Of a stretch of 36,723 nucleotides of DNA, positions 1 to 7,410 are shown piece after piece. The stretch lies in the IMG/VR virus record IMGVR_UViG_3300013132_005653, positions 1-36,723 of that record; one strand, 5' to 3'. Both the position numbers and the translations under genes were made by a program. Each line of letters opens with the position of its first letter. The first letter of the stretch is position 1. The DNA comes from a virus. A model generated the notes under the pieces. The model saw nothing but the letters and a program-made list of their open reading frames with translations. It was not told the DNA's origin and did no database searches.

Positions 1-1437
1 CGTTCACACGCAGAGGGTGATAGCACAACCGCCTCAGGCAACTTCTCACACGCAGAGGGATTTGGGACAACTGCTTCAGGTTACGCCTCACACGCAGAGG
101 GAGGTAGCACAACTGCTTCAGGTTCGGGCTCACACGCAGAGGGTGGAAGCACAACTGCCTCAGGTGTTGTCTCACACGCCGAGGGTGGAAGCACAGCCGC
201 CTCAGGTGAGGCCTCACACGCAGAGGGAGAGAGCACAACCGCCTCAGGCAACTTCTCACACGCAGAGGGCACTGGCACAACTGCCTCAGGCTTCGCCTCA
301 CACGCCGAGGGTCGGAACACAACTGCCTCAGGCAACTTCTCACACGCAGAGGGAGAGAGCACAACTGCCTTAGGCAACTACTCACACGCAGGAGGCGACT
401 TCACCATCGCCTCTGGATCCGGACAGACCGTCTTTGGCAAGTACAACAGGCGCAACAACACGAACTCGCTGTTCATCATAGGCAACGGAGATGGCGACGG
501 CGATCTGAACAGGAGCGACATTCTCCTCATCAACTCCGAGTCACTAGTGGTCTCAGCCTCATCCATCACATTCCGCTCCAAGGACGGAGAGTTTCTGATG
601 GAGGCAGCTCTTCCAAATGGTGCCGGCAGTCCTCAAGTCCTGTTTGCCGGGTACGCTGACTCGATCTTTGATCCCACCCTTTATCCCCAGATCTCTTTCA
701 ACGGTGACGATACAACAGGCATATGGAATGCGGGAGGCGTGGGGCAATTAGGATTCTCCTCTTACACGAATATTGTCGCCATATTCAGCGGGTCCTACGC
801 AGATTTTAAGGGTACACTGCTCGCCTCCGGAGGCCTCACCGGTTCTCTCACAAAGGTGATCGACGGCACATCATACCTGATCGCTGGGTCGGGAATACAG
901 ATCGCCTCGAACTCCAATGGATCAGTCACGATATCACAGGCAGGTGGAGGTGGAGGAGGAAATGAGTACTGGCAGTCAACCACTGCTAATCAGATCTTCA
1001 CCACGGCTTCGCTCACACAGATGCAGCAAATATCTGCGTCCAATGGCGGTCAAATAACAGGCTCACTCAGTGTGAGCGGAACGAATGCCCAGGGATCCAC
1101 GCTCACTCTGTTCACGGGCCTAAGTTACTCCCCTGACATTGTGACCACCCTACCATTCACAGCATCACTCACAGACTACATCGTCGCCGTGAGCTCCTCC
1201 AATCCCGCCGCTGCGACTAATTACGGCGTCGAGCTGCCAGGTGCGGAGTTCGGCAGGACCTTCGTGGTGAAGGACATCAGCGGATCCGCCGCCGCTAGCA
1301 ACATCACGGTGACGGCATCAGGATCCACAGATCTGCAGCGATCTATAGACGGAGCCTCAAGTTATATCATCTCGATCAACAGGGGCTCGGCAACATTTGT
1401 CTACTTCGGTGACACAAGGGGATGGGGAGTGATCTGA
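1..1437 (+). CDS. Tail fibre / trimeric adhesin-like protein, 5' end missing
   Basis: The reading frame is open from the first base, so the gene begins upstream of the window; the first internal ATG of any use is far inside the protein. The visible part is about 478 residues. It opens with ten 14-residue units of the form SHAEGxxTTASGxx, the pattern of YadA-like head repeats in trimeric autotransporters and phage fibres. A segment containing QTVFGKYN and LFIIGNG follows, which is the usual transition after such repeats. A six-glycine hinge (near base 945) leads to a beta-rich C-terminus ending in GDTRGWGVI. The composition is rich in Ser, Thr, Gly and Ala, with no cysteine cluster or membrane segment. 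The likely role is a trimeric distal fibre that contacts the host. The next gene starts one base after the stop. Fibre or adhesin identity is secure; the exact T4 counterpart is not. Confidence 0.85.
   Translation, partial: RSHAEGDSTTASGNFSHAEGFGTTASGYASHAEGGSTTASGSGSHAEGGSTTASGVVSHAEGGSTAASGEASHAEGESTTASGNFSHAEGTGTTASGFASHAEGRNTTASGNFSHAEGESTTALGNYSHAGGDFTIASGSGQTVFGKYNRRNNTNSLFIIGNGDGDGDLNRSDILLINSESLVVSASSITFRSKDGEFLMEAALPNGAGSPQVLFAGYADSIFDPTLYPQISFNGDDTTGIWNAGGVGQLGFSSYTNIVAIFSGSYADFKGTLLASGGLTGSLTKVIDGTSYLIAGSGIQIASNSNGSVTISQAGGGGGGNEYWQSTTANQIFTTASLTQMQQISASNGGQITGSLSVSGTNAQGSTLTLFTGLSYSPDIVTTLPFTASLTDYIVAVSSSNPAAATNYGVELPGAEFGRTFVVKDISGSAAASNITVTASGSTDLQRSIDGASSYIISINRGSATFVYFGDTRGWGVI
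4..423 (+). repeat. Ten tandem 42-bp coding repeats (YadA-head-like)
   Basis: Units begin at 4, 46, 88, 130, 172, 214, 256, 298, 340 and 382 with exact 42-bp spacing and no indels. The fixed part is SHAEG..TTASG. The variable pairs are DS, FG, GS, GS, GS, ES, TG, RN, ES, DF at unit positions 6-7 and NF, YA, SG, VV, EA, NF, FA, NF, NY, SG at positions 13-14. The last two units are degenerate (TTALG; SHAGG and TIASG), as expected at the edge of an array. The array continues upstream out of the window. Confidence 0.95.
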
Positions 1438-1438
1438 T

Positions 1439-1906
1439 ATGACGTACATTGGAAGACCTGTAACTAGTGGCAGTGCGGTGACGTGGAATGGGAATAGCTT
1501 TGTGTTTGATACGACAGTGCCCGCTGGCGGCTCTAGCGCCTTTGCGATCAATTCTCATCTTGCTGTTGGCTCTACCGGCGGCGCCGGCGGCTCTACTTTT
1601 GTAGATGCAGGCGCATTTTATGTCCCAACAGCATCCTCATTTACCACGATTGAAGCAGCCATGATGAGTGCGGCGGTGGGAAATCCTAGAGTTCGAATTT
1701 ACAACGCTACGACCAATACGTTAATTTATGACTGGTATGCAGGAGGAAACACAGGGCCAGGGTGGCGTATATCTAATTTGGCTACAGCTGTGAATGGAAC
1801 TACTGCCCCTCCATATGTTTTTAATCCTGGATGGTATAGATTAGAATTCAATAATTCATCAGGAAATGGAAATTTACAAGTTTTGATGAACTTAAGAATG
1901 GTCTAA
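1439..1906 (+). CDS. Small probable virion/fibre-associated protein
   Basis: A 155-residue protein whose ATG lies one base after the stop of the fibre gene, so the two are translationally linked. It is rich in Gly, Ala, Thr and Asn, has no cysteine or membrane segment, and its C-terminal half has alternating polar/aromatic beta-strand character (for example NPGWYRLEFNNSSG). This looks like a jelly-roll or beta-sandwich tip protein, and I infer a fibre tip or receptor-binding module from position and composition. I do not recognise a named family. Codon use is more A/T-rich than in the fibre gene, suggesting independent acquisition. Confidence 0.6.
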   Translation: MTYIGRPVTSGSAVTWNGNSFVFDTTVPAGGSSAFAINSHLAVGSTGGAGGSTFVDAGAFYVPTASSFTTIEAAMMSAAVGNPRVRIYNATTNTLIYDWYAGGNTGPGWRISNLATAVNGTTAPPYVFNPGWYRLEFNNSSGNGNLQVLMNLRMV

Positions 1907-1987
1907 GCAAAATGTAGCGCGGCGTGGATTAGGCAGGCGTGGCTCGATGCCCAGGGCCGGCCTTCACAGTAGAAATTTTAGACCATT
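1897..1987. repeat. Inverted repeat spanning the junction of two convergent genes
   Basis: The ten bases AATGGTCTAA at 1897-1906, which end the plus-strand gene including its stop, recur inverted at 1978-1987, where they end the minus-strand gene including its stop. Both proteins therefore end in Met-Val. The 71 bases between the stops contain a GGCCGGCC palindrome at 1955-1962 but no clear U-tract terminator. Confidence 0.6.
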
Positions 1988-2247
1988 GATCCCGATGTTG
2001 TTGTGATTGCGCGATAATGGATTGTGATATTGGGAGCGCTAGTAATTATCTTTGCTGTCCATGAAGACCCTGCGAAGGCGAGGTCTGTAAGGTTTGCGTT
2101 CGCATTTCCAGTCGTGTCGAAGCTTGTAAGGATCACGCAGGGGGTCTCATCAGACCTGAAGCAACCGAGAGTAATATTGGCCTCGCTGTTTGAATCAGTC
2201 GTGGCGACTCCTGTCTCGAATACGAAATCTCTAGGTCCTGTAGGCAT
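1978..2247 (-). CDS. Small H-type-lectin-like protein (third of three paralogues)
   Basis: An 89-residue minus-strand protein. The ATG at 2247 is preferred over a TTG two codons upstream because an AGAGGA element precedes it at good spacing on the minus strand. Its second half (NANANLTDLAFAGSSWTAKI...) aligns by eye with the NVNVYTLSIS...KTSAP part of the two upstream neighbours, so it is a shorter, more diverged paralogue. H-type lectin modules are small beta-sandwich sugar binders that trimerise; that assignment comes from pattern and is not certain. The position next to the fibre gene fits a role in receptor binding. Confidence 0.55.
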   Translation of the reverse strand: MPTGPRDFVFETGVATTDSNSEANITLGCFRSDETPCVILTSFDTTGNANANLTDLAFAGSSWTAKIITSAPNITIHYRAITTTSGSMV

Positions 2248-2268
2248 ATACAATCCTCTTCTGCTCTA

Positions 2269-2628
2269 TCACGGAGCAACCTCAACCGGTGTGCAATCTT
2301 CAATATAAATCGCCTGCACAGCGATCTTCCCTACTACAGGAGCTGAGGTCTTGACAGTTACGCTGGTCGTCGAGATGCTCAGGACGTATACATTGACGTT
2401 ACCATGTTCGCTAATGGAAATAAAGTTCGCGACGACGCTAGGAATTCCGGTAAAGGGACTGGCAAAGTTGATGACGTGCGTATCCTCGAGGACAGAAACA
2501 TCGTGGATGATGTTCTCTATCTCATAGCCAGTATTGGCTATGAGCTTTGTCTTTGGTAGGTTGCGGACCAGCGGGTACTTTTTACGGTACTTGCCAAAGT
2601 CAGCCAACGACACTCGGTTGCATGCCAC
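2269..2628 (-). CDS. H-type-lectin-like protein (second paralogue)
   Basis: A 119-residue minus-strand protein with a GTG start at 2628 and a strong AGGAG site 8 bases upstream. The C-terminal 70 residues carry the series VINFASPFTGIPSV...NVNVYVLSIS...KTSAP...IAVQAIYIE, resembling the H-type lectin layout: a hydrophobic strand ending in F, then PF..xP.V, then late strands with V.A.Y. It is close to the protein encoded at 2674-3006, with a shared N-terminal RKKYPL/DKRYRL element. Probably a tail-fibre tip or accessory adhesin; the function is inferred from fold pattern and neighbourhood. Confidence 0.6.
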   Translation of the reverse strand: MACNRVSLADFGKYRKKYPLVRNLPKTKLIANTGYEIENIIHDVSVLEDTHVINFASPFTGIPSVVANFISISEHGNVNVYVLSISTTSVTVKTSAPVVGKIAVQAIYIEDCTPVEVAP

Positions 2629-2673
2629 GTTCTCTACTCCTAGCCTCCATAAGTATGGGCGGAGACGAATGAC

Positions 2674-3006
2674 TCACGGCTCAAAGTATACTGCCTGGAC
2701 CACCACAGTCGCCGTGATAGGAGCGCTCGTCTTAAGGACCCCTCCGGTGGGGCTTATAGACAGGGTGTATACATTGACATTTCCAACTGCGTTGTCGACA
2801 GTGAGAAGCCCGGCCATCACATTTGGAACCCCAGAAAAAGGCTCCGTGAATGAAAAGTTTGCCGTGTCAGACTCGACCAGGTTAACCAAAATGTACCCCA
2901 TTTCGAAAGGCTTGTTTCCTGTGAGGCGGTATCTCTTGTCAGGTCTAGTGAGCGAATACTGGATCTGATATCTGTTCAGATCTATGGGCCTTAGTTTTAG
3001 ACACAT
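2674..3006 (-). CDS. H-type-lectin-like protein (first paralogue)
   Basis: A 110-residue minus-strand protein with an ATG at 3006 preceded by AGGAG at about 7 bases. Shared signatures with the next gene include FTEPFSGVPNV, GNVNVYTLSIS, KTSAPI and VVVQAVYFE. The three minus-strand genes form a small tandem family in an otherwise plus-strand window, diverging from the glycosyltransferase gene at 3149. There is no signal peptide or membrane segment. A host-surface glycan-binding role is inferred. Confidence 0.6.
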   Translation of the reverse strand: MCLKLRPIDLNRYQIQYSLTRPDKRYRLTGNKPFEMGYILVNLVESDTANFSFTEPFSGVPNVMAGLLTVDNAVGNVNVYTLSISPTGGVLKTSAPITATVVVQAVYFEP

Positions 3007-3088
3007 GTCAGATCTCCTGGTTCTAAGTATCTAGATCCAGTATCTTAAAGATTAAGAACTTAAGAAGAGATACAGATCTGAAAGTGTT

Positions 3089-3116
3089 TGTACAATCAGG
3101 TACCTGATCTTGTACA
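3089..3116. promoter_or_regulatory. Palindromic element in the divergent intergenic region
   Basis: A perfect 14-bp palindrome ATCAGGTACCTGAT lies at 3095-3108, flanked by TGTACA on both sides (3089-3094 and 3111-3116), so the whole element is an interrupted dyad. It sits between the minus-strand lectin-like operon (start 3006) and the plus-strand glycosyltransferase (start 3149). No U-tract follows. It could be an operator for one or both directions or an RNA hairpin in the leader. I saw no convincing -35/-10 pair or T4 late TATAAATA in 3007-3148. Confidence 0.45.
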
Positions 3117-3148
3117 CTCTGGCCGGTCAGGATAGATTCAGGAGATAT

Positions 3149-5050
3149 ATGTTCAAAAGTCCATTCACCGACCAGGCTACAGGACCGGCCATCGATCCTG
3201 AGTCTCGTATCGTATTTGTAGCTGACCTCTTTGCTGAAGACTACGTCGGCGGAGCTGAGCTAACCACACAAGCCCTGATCGACTCTTCCCCTCTCAGAGT
3301 GCAGAAAGTTCGATCCCGTGAGCTGACTCTTGAACTGATGGAGCAGCTGCAGGATCGCTTCTGGGTCTTCGGTAACTTCAGCCAGATGAAGCTGGACCTG
3401 ATCCCGACCATCATAGCCAACCTCAGTTATTCAGTCCTCGAGTACGACTACAAGTACTGCAAGTACCGTTCCCACCAGAAGCACGAGCTCGCCGAGGGTC
3501 ATCCTTGTGACTGCCACGAACAGATGCACGGTAAGCTGGTCTCCGCCTTCTACTACGGTGCTAAGCACCTGTGGTGGATGTCCGAGAAGCAGATGGACCA
3601 CTACCACAAGCTGTTCCCCTTCCTCAGCGAGCGGCCCAACACCGTCCTCAGCTCGGTCTTCGACGACCGGTTCTTCCTTTCGCTCAAGATCCTCAGGAAG
3701 AAGTGGGGCGGTGAGGAGAATGTGGATAATAGGAAGAAGTGGCTGGTCCTCGGATCCGACTCCTGGGTCAAGGGCTACGAGGCGGCCCTCGAGCACTGCA
3801 AGGCCCACGCGCTGGACCACGAGGTGGTGTGGAACCTACCCTACGACCAGATGCTGGAGAAGCTGGCACAGTCGGCCGGCCTCGTCTACCTCCCAGCAGG
3901 TTGGGACACCTGTCCACGCCTGGTGATCGAGGCGAAGCTGCTGGGCTGCAAGCTGGTCCTCAACGACAACGTCCAGCACAAGGATGAAGAGTGGTTCGAC
4001 ACGGACAACACCCTTCACATCGAGGAGTACTTGTACGCTGCTCGTGAGCTCTTCTGGAATGGTATCAAGACTGCGATGGACTTCAAGCCTACAATCAGCG
4101 GATACACGACCACCAAGGACTGCATCAAGGCCCAGTATCCCTGGAGCCAGTGCATTGGATCGATGCTTGAGTTTTGTGACGAAGTCGTTGTCGTTGATGG
4201 AGGCTCTACTGATGGCACGCTCGAACAGCTGTACCAGTGGGCAGAGACGGAGCCCAAGCTGAAGGTGCACGTGGTCGAACGTGACTGGAACCACCCACGC
4301 TTCGCAGTGTTTGACGGGGCCCAGAAGGCCGAGGCCCGCAAGCGCTGTGCGGGGCAGTTCCTGTGGCAGATGGATGCCGATGAGATCGTACCTCCAGGTG
4401 ACGGAGAGAAGATCGTCCAGCTCTGCAGGAACTTTCCCCGCGAGGTCGACCTGGTCTCCCTGCCAGTCGTTGAGTACTGGGGCGGTCCCCACAAAGCCCG
4501 GGTCGACGTGAATCCGTGGAAATGGAGGTTGTCTAGGAACCTTCCGCACATCATCCATGGTATACCTGGTCCGCTCAGGAAGAGTGATTCTGAGGGTCAC
4601 GTGTATGCCTCTCCTGGCACGGACGGGTGTGACTATGTCCATGCTAAGACCGGTCTTCCCATTCCACATGCGTCGTTCTACACAGAGGAAGTCCACCGCG
4701 CCCGCGTTGCGGCAACATTGGGAAACCTCGAGGCTCTCAAGGCCTATGAGGACTGGTTCAAGCGGGTGACCGAGGCTCTACCCGGTGTCCTGCACTTCTC
4801 CTGGTATGACATTCCTCGCAAGATCCGCACCTACCGGGACTACTGGTCCAAGCACTGGCAGAGCCTCTACGACATCAAGCAGGAGGACACGGCTGAGAAC
4901 AACATGTTCTTCGACAAGCCCTGGTCCGAGGTCACCGAGGAGGAGATCGAGGCAATGGGCAAGAGGCTGGCCGAAGAGCTCGGCGGCCACGTGTTCCACA
5001 GCAAGGTGGATTGGAGCCGACCCACTCCCTGGATCGAGCTTGGATCATGA
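3149..5050 (+). CDS. Bifunctional glycosyltransferase: GT4-like domain fused to GT2 domain
   Basis: A protein of about 633 residues. The ATG at 3149 is chosen because AGGAG ends 4 bases before it; an upstream in-frame TTG at 3110 falls inside the palindrome. The N-terminal half has the GT-B (GT4-like) layout, with SDSWVKGYEAAL and LVYLPAGWDTCPRLVIEAKLLG in the donor-binding position. From about residue 325 a GT2 (GT-A) domain begins, with VVVDGGSTDGT around residue 350 and the metal/nucleotide motif MDADE at 408-412. The enzyme would add two sugars in series. The gene is strongly G/C-rich at third positions, unlike the genes from 5.7 kb on. The C-terminal region resembles the tail of phage GT2 proteins. 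It heads the glycan gene run and overlaps the next gene by four bases. Confidence 0.85.
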   Translation: MFKSPFTDQATGPAIDPESRIVFVADLFAEDYVGGAELTTQALIDSSPLRVQKVRSRELTLELMEQLQDRFWVFGNFSQMKLDLIPTIIANLSYSVLEYDYKYCKYRSHQKHELAEGHPCDCHEQMHGKLVSAFYYGAKHLWWMSEKQMDHYHKLFPFLSERPNTVLSSVFDDRFFLSLKILRKKWGGEENVDNRKKWLVLGSDSWVKGYEAALEHCKAHALDHEVVWNLPYDQMLEKLAQSAGLVYLPAGWDTCPRLVIEAKLLGCKLVLNDNVQHKDEEWFDTDNTLHIEEYLYAARELFWNGIKTAMDFKPTISGYTTTKDCIKAQYPWSQCIGSMLEFCDEVVVVDGGSTDGTLEQLYQWAETEPKLKVHVVERDWNHPRFAVFDGAQKAEARKRCAGQFLWQMDADEIVPPGDGEKIVQLCRNFPREVDLVSLPVVEYWGGPHKARVDVNPWKWRLSRNLPHIIHGIPGPLRKSDSEGHVYASPGTDGCDYVHAKTGLPIPHASFYTEEVHRARVAATLGNLEALKAYEDWFKRVTEALPGVLHFSWYDIPRKIRTYRDYWSKHWQSLYDIKQEDTAENNMFFDKPWSEVTEEEIEAMGKRLAEELGGHVFHSKVDWSRPTPWIELGS

Positions 5051-5772
5051 GCTCTCCAACACCTAAAATTTGTGTAGCTATCTGTAGTTACAATCACAGC
5101 GACTATCTCCAGCAATCACTGCGCAGCATTGTTGAGCAAGACTATGGTAACCTTGACATTGTCGTGATCGATGACGCATCCAAAGACATGAGATCTCAGG
5201 AAATTGCATCGTCATTCTGCGACTCTAGGATTAGACACCATCGATTCGAGTCCAATCGAGGAAAATGGCATGGGCTCAACTATGCATTTTCAACGACCCA
5301 GGCTGCAATTTGCACTGCCCACGACGCTGATGATATATCGCTTCCATGGCGTATTGGAGCGCAATTGACTGCGATGCAGGCGACCGACACTGTACACAAC
5401 CTGTGTGGATTCATTCACTGCTGGGAAGAGTCTGATGTCCTTAAGGGCCTCGAAACTAAGAGACCTGAATCAATGCGCTGCATTTCGAAAGATGATGTTT
5501 CTAGGCTGGTAAGGACTGGGTACCAGTCACCAGGATGTAACCACTATTACACGGGTAATTTTGAGACCGCCGGCGTGAGCGCAATGTTCTTCAAGTGGGT
5601 GTGGGACATGGGGTTTAGGTTCAACCCTCCTGGAGCCGGACTTCGAGTATTGCACAGCGAGGACTCAGACTTCAACTGCCGAGTGACCCTAGCCCTACAA
5701 TCAACGTCAATTCTAGCTGAAACTCCATATCTCTATCGTAGAAATACCAGCACGAACAGGGAGGAAGTGTGA
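5047..5772 (+). CDS. GT2-family glycosyltransferase
   Basis: A 241-residue GT-A fold enzyme. The ATG at 5047 overlaps the previous stop (ATGA), better than the longer upstream start. It begins with the canonical CVAICSYN strand, has the IDDASKD nucleotide-sugar site (Asp42/Asp43) and the metal-binding DAD at residues 93-95, so donor binding looks intact. An acidic ...LHSEDSDFN stretch sits where GT2 enzymes carry the catalytic ED. There is no membrane anchor, so it should act in the cytoplasm. Acceptor and donor are unknown. It overlaps the next gene by four bases. Confidence 0.85.
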   Translation: MSSPTPKICVAICSYNHSDYLQQSLRSIVEQDYGNLDIVVIDDASKDMRSQEIASSFCDSRIRHHRFESNRGKWHGLNYAFSTTQAAICTAHDADDISLPWRIGAQLTAMQATDTVHNLCGFIHCWEESDVLKGLETKRPESMRCISKDDVSRLVRTGYQSPGCNHYYTGNFETAGVSAMFFKWVWDMGFRFNPPGAGLRVLHSEDSDFNCRVTLALQSTSILAETPYLYRRNTSTNREEV

Positions 5773-6698
5773 AGATTCTTACAATATCTTCTCCTGGCGG
5801 TGACAGGGGACCGGCAATTGGCTATAAAAATCACCTGAGCGCGCTGAGGTCAGGTGGGATCGACATTGTTGATATCAATCAAGATATCTGGAACTCATCA
5901 TCAAAAATGAAAGCTTTCGATGTTGCATGGGCCTATGTCAGATTCAATCAGATCATATACGATCGATGCATGGAGTTAGGCATACCAATAATTGGAGGTC
6001 CCAATATCGCACTCGAGAGAGCTGACTTGGGAATATCTGACGCGTGGGAGCGTTGGTACCTTACTAGATCTGGTGTGAGCATCAATCTAAATGTCGCTGA
6101 CTACTATTCTGATCATGTAAGAAAATTTGTCACTAGTAACATGAGCTGCAAGACGCTTGAGTACTGTTATGAATCCAATGATGTTTTGAGCGCGTCACGT
6201 AGTGAAGATCAGGTTGATGTCTTGATCTATGAGAAGGATAGAGTCAATGATGGCAAGTCTAGTTCCAGAGTCGTTGCACTTCAACTTGAGCTGAATAGGG
6301 CTGGCTTGAGTCATCGAACTGTCGTATACGGTAGTCATACAAGGGAAGAGTACATTAAAGAGTGTCTCGGCGCCAGAGTTTGTGCATGGCTTAGCATTGA
6401 AGACTATTGTAGCCTTGCACAGATAGAGTCTCATTTAGCTGGTTGTTGTGTTGTGGGGACTCAATACAATCTAACAATTCCTACTATCCGTGATTGTTTA
6501 GTTGATGATGCGCAGTATACTGACAACTGGATAACGTGGTCTGACGATGAAACAGTAGCCAGGGCATATGTGAATTCAATCCAAAAAGTTATCTCCACGC
6601 CTGCCCTAGACAAGGCTACAAGAGACGCGGCTAAACTTAGACATTCTTATGACTATTATTGCAAAAGATCGACCCAATTAATACAAGAGGTTCTATGA
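5769..6698 (+). CDS. GT4-like (GT-B fold) glycosyltransferase
   Basis: A 309-residue protein with a GTG start overlapping the previous stop (GTGA). The N-terminus MKILTISSPGGDRG and the following YKNHLSAL match the start of group 1 glycosyltransferases, where a Gly-rich loop is followed by a helix. The C-terminal Rossmann half carries YGSHTREEYIKECLGARVCAW and a SLAQIESHLAGCCVVGT element standing in for the usual E..A.G.P...T donor site. The catalytic E-x7-E motif is not clear, so divergence or an atypical donor is possible. A/T-rich codon use marks the start of the low-GC block. Confidence 0.65.
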   Translation: MKILTISSPGGDRGPAIGYKNHLSALRSGGIDIVDINQDIWNSSSKMKAFDVAWAYVRFNQIIYDRCMELGIPIIGGPNIALERADLGISDAWERWYLTRSGVSINLNVADYYSDHVRKFVTSNMSCKTLEYCYESNDVLSASRSEDQVDVLIYEKDRVNDGKSSSRVVALQLELNRAGLSHRTVVYGSHTREEYIKECLGARVCAWLSIEDYCSLAQIESHLAGCCVVGTQYNLTIPTIRDCLVDDAQYTDNWITWSDDETVARAYVNSIQKVISTPALDKATRDAAKLRHSYDYYCKRSTQLIQEVL

Positions 6699-7102
6699 CA
6701 GAAGACAGACGATATTTGCCAACGTTGTCTGAGCTAGTTGACAGGCTCTCAATTGTGCAGCTCAAGGAAGTTTTCATTCCAGATCACAAAGATGAGTATT
6801 CACATGAGATTAGTGATATTGTGCATGATATTCAGCTCTTACTGGATCAGAGCAACGCCAGACTCACAGCAGACGTTGTCAGGGCAATTGTTGTGCTTTC
6901 ACAAATGAACCTTCACATATGGCACAACGAATCAAATTACCGGAAGGGAATCAAGGACGGCAACAATTTAGAGCTTACGCATGGGCTCAATGGTATTAGA
7001 AACACTGCGAAAAACCGCATACAGGAAGTTGTTGGGGGAAGAAAAGACTATAAGATTGACTGCCTTGCGGCTGAGTTTAGCGATTGGGAGGTTAGCTGGT
7101 GA
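6695..7102 (+). CDS. DUF4254-like protein of glycan clusters
   Basis: A 135-residue protein; the ATG at 6695 overlaps the previous stop. It starts with TLSELVDRLSIVQLKEVF and contains MNLHIWHNESNYRKG and LNGIRNTAKNRI. The pattern of Asn-x-x-x-Trp-His followed by a charged pair and then N..RN...N.I resembles DUF4254 proteins, which sit beside glycosyltransferase genes and have no assigned reaction. It is mostly helical with no membrane segment. Its location between two sugar genes fits that context. The family call is by eye and only moderately certain. Confidence 0.5.
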   Translation: MTEDRRYLPTLSELVDRLSIVQLKEVFIPDHKDEYSHEISDIVHDIQLLLDQSNARLTADVVRAIVVLSQMNLHIWHNESNYRKGIKDGNNLELTHGLNGIRNTAKNRIQEVVGGRKDYKIDCLAAEFSDWEVSW

Positions 7103-7104
7103 GT

Positions 7105-7410
7105 ATGGAGAGTCAACCAAAGACACTAGATGAATACTATCACTACTATCTGACTCTTCACACTAACAAGATGTGCCGTCGTCTTCATGCGCTGGGACAG
7201 ATTTCCACGATTCTATTTGTCATTGCAGTACTGGCATATGGTCACCCTCTAATGCTTTTAGCAACACCATTTATCGTGTATCCATTTGCATGGACAGGGC
7301 ATTTCTTTTTCGAAAAGAACAAGCCGGCAGCGTTCAAGGATCCAGTTAAGGCCAAGATCTGTGACTGGATTATGCTCAAAGACATGATAATTGGGAGAAT
7401 ACCTCTATGA
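7105..7410 (+). CDS. DUF962 / Mpo1-like small membrane protein
   Basis: A 101-residue protein (103 if the GTG at 7099, which overlaps the previous stop, is used). It has the DUF962 layout: an N-terminal amphipathic part YYHYYLTLHTNKMCRRLHALG with His19 and His28, two hydrophobic segments at about 32-45 and 48-64, then FAWTGHFFFEKNKPAAF with His66 and a WIMLKDMIIG end. In yeast the family member Mpo1 is an Fe-dependent dioxygenase acting on 2-hydroxy fatty acids; bacterial members are mostly uncharacterised. The histidines expected to bind metal are present. A lipid-modifying role near the host membrane is inference. It is unusual inside a phage glycan operon. Confidence 0.8.
   Translation: MESQPKTLDEYYHYYLTLHTNKMCRRLHALGQISTILFVIAVLAYGHPLMLLATPFIVYPFAWTGHFFFEKNKPAAFKDPVKAKICDWIMLKDMIIGRIPL

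Noticed and set aside
17-377. Long alternative frames across the repeat array (plus 17-373, minus 81-377)
   Set aside because: The 42-bp repeats simply lack stops in several frames; only frame 1 gives the YadA-like protein and continues into the fibre C-terminus.
4-423. CRISPR array
   Set aside because: Units are 42 bp with no unique spacers, and they code for a regular 14-residue protein motif.
1955-1962. GGCCGGCC as a terminator stem
   Set aside because: Only an eight-base palindrome without a loop and not followed by a U-tract.
2024-2968. Plus-strand frames over the minus-strand lectin-like genes
   Set aside because: They lack ribosome-binding sites and family resemblance; the minus-strand genes have AGGAG sites and are mutual paralogues.
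3836-4696. A 286-residue minus-strand frame inside the GT4-GT2 fusion gene
   Set aside because: A shadow of a G/C-rich coding sequence; no RBS and no recognisable protein motif, whereas the plus-strand motifs are clear.
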